This document shows, one piece after another, positions 62,201-64,000 of a stretch of DNA of 64,000 nt. The position numbers were made by a program, and so were the translations under genes. Origin of the DNA: Pachyseris speciosa (taxonomy: Eukaryota; Cnidaria; Anthozoa; Scleractinia; Pachyseridae); NCBI GenBank assembly GCA_016490735.1, contig JAEMWC010000755.1:322501-386500 (forward strand). Direction: 5' to 3'. Every line of letters starts with the position of its first letter. The stretch's first letter is position 1. The notes under the pieces are model-generated. The model worked only from the letters and a program-made list of their open reading frames with translations. It was not told the DNA's origin and searched no databases.

Positions 62201-63963
62201 AATTTTTAACTATTTATTCACGGCCATCTTTGAGTGATGAGGACAAATTTAATGGTCGTTCTTCCATTCTTAGCATTGTGTGTCAAAGACTCCCTTGTAA
62301 GGAATTCTTTTCTAACTACGATCTGAAATAATCACTCATCCTATAGAGATACAAACTGAATGAACTAAATGCCAGCTTAATCCCTTATCTTCGATTTGCA
62401 ACGTTCAGGTGGTTGAGCGTAACTACAAGTGTAGCTTTGATGCTAAGGAGCTTTTACGAATGCTGTTTCATCTGTTAGTAAAGAAACAGGGTGACGGTAA
62501 AAAGTTCAGAAATTGTAGCTGTGCGTTCGCAACCAGTCAGATTTCAACTTTCGATAGACAAATTGTTTGCAGCCTTGTTTATAAACCTAAGTAGCAAATT
62601 ATCATTTGCTAAATAATCGAAACGGCATGGAGTAATATTAAAATCTGTTAAACCTAGTTGTCATGTTGCAACTTCTATAACAGTGCGGCGACTTTCAGGA
62701 AATTGACTAATCCTCTTATGAGGGGTTGCTGTATGGGAAGATAGATAGATACCGTTTTGCATGGAGGCGATCAGTGGCCATCACCAGGGGGCTTTGATAT
62801 GAAAAGTGTTCGCCATTTGCGTTTTGACTTTCAGTTTACCTGTTATGGTCACTTGATCTTCCAAATTTGGTTATGAATGAAACGAGGAATGGGAAACATT
62901 CCATATTACCAACAGTTAGCTTACTCCTCTCTTCTCCCTAAACTACTCACTGAGCTAACAAATGTGGCGATTTTGAGACTGTTTAGATAGCTGCTTACCC
63001 TTAGAGCCAGAAGGTCCATCCCCAGCCCCTCCCCCTCCTATTCCATCGATGTTCGTTGTCCATGAGGCGCCCGAAATGTCTCCTCCTTTGCCCATATTTG
63101 TTTCATCTACGGAACAATAGAACGTTTCGCCACCATGACCTCCACCCCCTCGGAGATCTCCTCCAGCACCCCCACGGAATCCTGAAAGAGGAAGTCATGA
63201 TCACTTTTCTTAACAAGTCAACGCTCGTAGTGTGAACGGGTGGTTAAAAATCAAATAATTTGTTTGCGGGCTGTAGAGGAAGTTCAGTTTATAGAGAAGA
63301 GAGAATGACCTAAATGTTATTTAACAAAATGACTTGTTGATATTAAACTTTAGCATTAAATTCAATTTGTGAGACCTTCGCGATCAGTCCATCAGTGATA
63401 TATTATGTGCCATAGGGAGAAAACACTGGGGATAGTAGAGTTAGCATAATGTTCAAGAAACAAGGGAATCCTGTGCTCCTCGGATTTCTACTTTATGACA
63501 TGGGCAGCCTGCGTGGCAGGCGTAAGAAAGGGAAGGGAAGTGGGGAAAACGATGAACGCGAAGGGAGGTGAACTGTCTCATCCCTTGATTCGCCGCGCGC
63601 CCAGTTTCCCCTTCCCTTTCCTTTTCTAGCGTCTGCCATGCAGGTTACAAGATGGGATGCGTAACTGACGATCAAAACTAATACAGCGTTTAGAAAGACA
63701 GTTCTGTTCGTTTAAATAGCGAGTTACATTTACCTTTTCCCGACATGTCGATTTTGGAAGATTGATCGATGGATAATTTTGGGGTTCTGAAAGTTAAGAT
63801 TCCTCCCAGACCATCCTTTTGTCCGCCGCATGTCAGGACACAATTGTTTGTCAAGGACACCTTTCTAAAGTACGGAATCTTCTGTGCGATGACACAAGTG
63901 TGCCGGTCGCTCCGGAGTTTCATTTTGATTGGCTTATGCAGGGTAACTATGCAGATAGATGCC
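58154..63963 (-). CDS. GlyR-C: secreted glycine-rich protein, exons 4-12, frame intact
   Basis: Exons (minus): 63963-63734, 63181-62999, 62079-61901, 61143-60978, 60899-60813, 60592-60551, 60007-59825, 58670-58503, 58215-58154. Exons 1-3 lie beyond the window. Every length fits the phase pattern, and the sites broken in A (C run 59901-59906, six bases) and B (ATCGAT near 63050) are intact. It codes the cysteine-bearing exon 4 (LTCGGQKDGLGG), then the polyglycine exons ending KEGQTIHQG. It is probably extracellular, perhaps a matrix or mucus component; that is inference from composition. Of the three copies this is the likely functional one. Confidence 0.8.
59180..59453 (-). mobile_element. 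Retroelement 3' fragment with expanded (TTA)n tail
   Basis: Counterpart of 14629-14840. The trinucleotide tail is about 80 bp here against about 28 bp in GlyR-A. Confidence 0.55.
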
Positions 63964-64000
63964 CTAAGGATAATCAAGAATAAAAAAAAGGATTAAGAAG

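Overview
The window looks like nuclear DNA of a cnidarian, most likely an anthozoan such as a stony coral. It is AT-rich, its genes have short introns with GT/AG borders, and it is crowded with foldback DNA transposons (MITEs), a tRNA-headed SINE, a CR1-like LINE, a Tigger relic and tandem C2H2 zinc-finger genes. Several repeats resemble families I remember from coral genomes. That taxon call is recall, not a search result.

Two gene families dominate. The first is a 12-exon gene for a secreted glycine-rich protein of about 550 residues, called GlyR here because I do not recognise a named orthologue. It occurs three times: GlyR-A (minus, 13.6-22.4 kb), GlyR-B (plus, 27.1-34.6 kb) and GlyR-C (minus, 58.2 kb to beyond the right edge). 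A and B lie head to head in a large inverted duplication, with arms at about 13.37-24.44 kb and 25.46-34.85 kb and a 1.0 kb spacer. The second is a family of C2H2 zinc-finger genes: ZnF-1 (7.6 kb), ZnF-2 (51.25 kb), a broken ZnF-3 (42.5-45.1 kb) and smaller remnants.

A later direct segmental duplication copied ZnF plus GlyR together, converging on each other: about 7.3-19.4 kb (and probably further) matches 50.9-64.0 kb closely. The order that fits is an inverted A/B duplication first, then an A/C direct duplication. Insertions present in one copy and absent at the matching site of another support this order.

GlyR-A has a one-base loss in a homopolymer in exon 10 and GlyR-B a one-base loss in exon 5. 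GlyR-C keeps frame in every exon visible. ZnF-1 has ten fingers. ZnF-2 has lost its first two through a pair of compensating frameshifts.

Layout: 0-7.3 kb repeats and noncoding DNA; 7.3-13.4 kb ZnF-1 and its decayed tail; 13.4-34.8 kb GlyR inverted pair; 35.2-39.8 kb apparently intact LINE; 41-42.5 kb minisatellite split by a Tigger relic; 42.5-45.1 kb ZnF-3 pseudogene carrying a composite SINE insertion and a MITE; 45-50.9 kb mostly noncoding with a candidate small gene at 48.2-48.8 kb and a 1.38 kb TIR element; 50.9-64 kb second ZnF/GlyR block, with a 1,015 bp TTAA-flanked piggyBac-like element in the ZnF tail. All exon models come from reading splice sites, phases and agreement between copies. 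None is supported by transcripts here.
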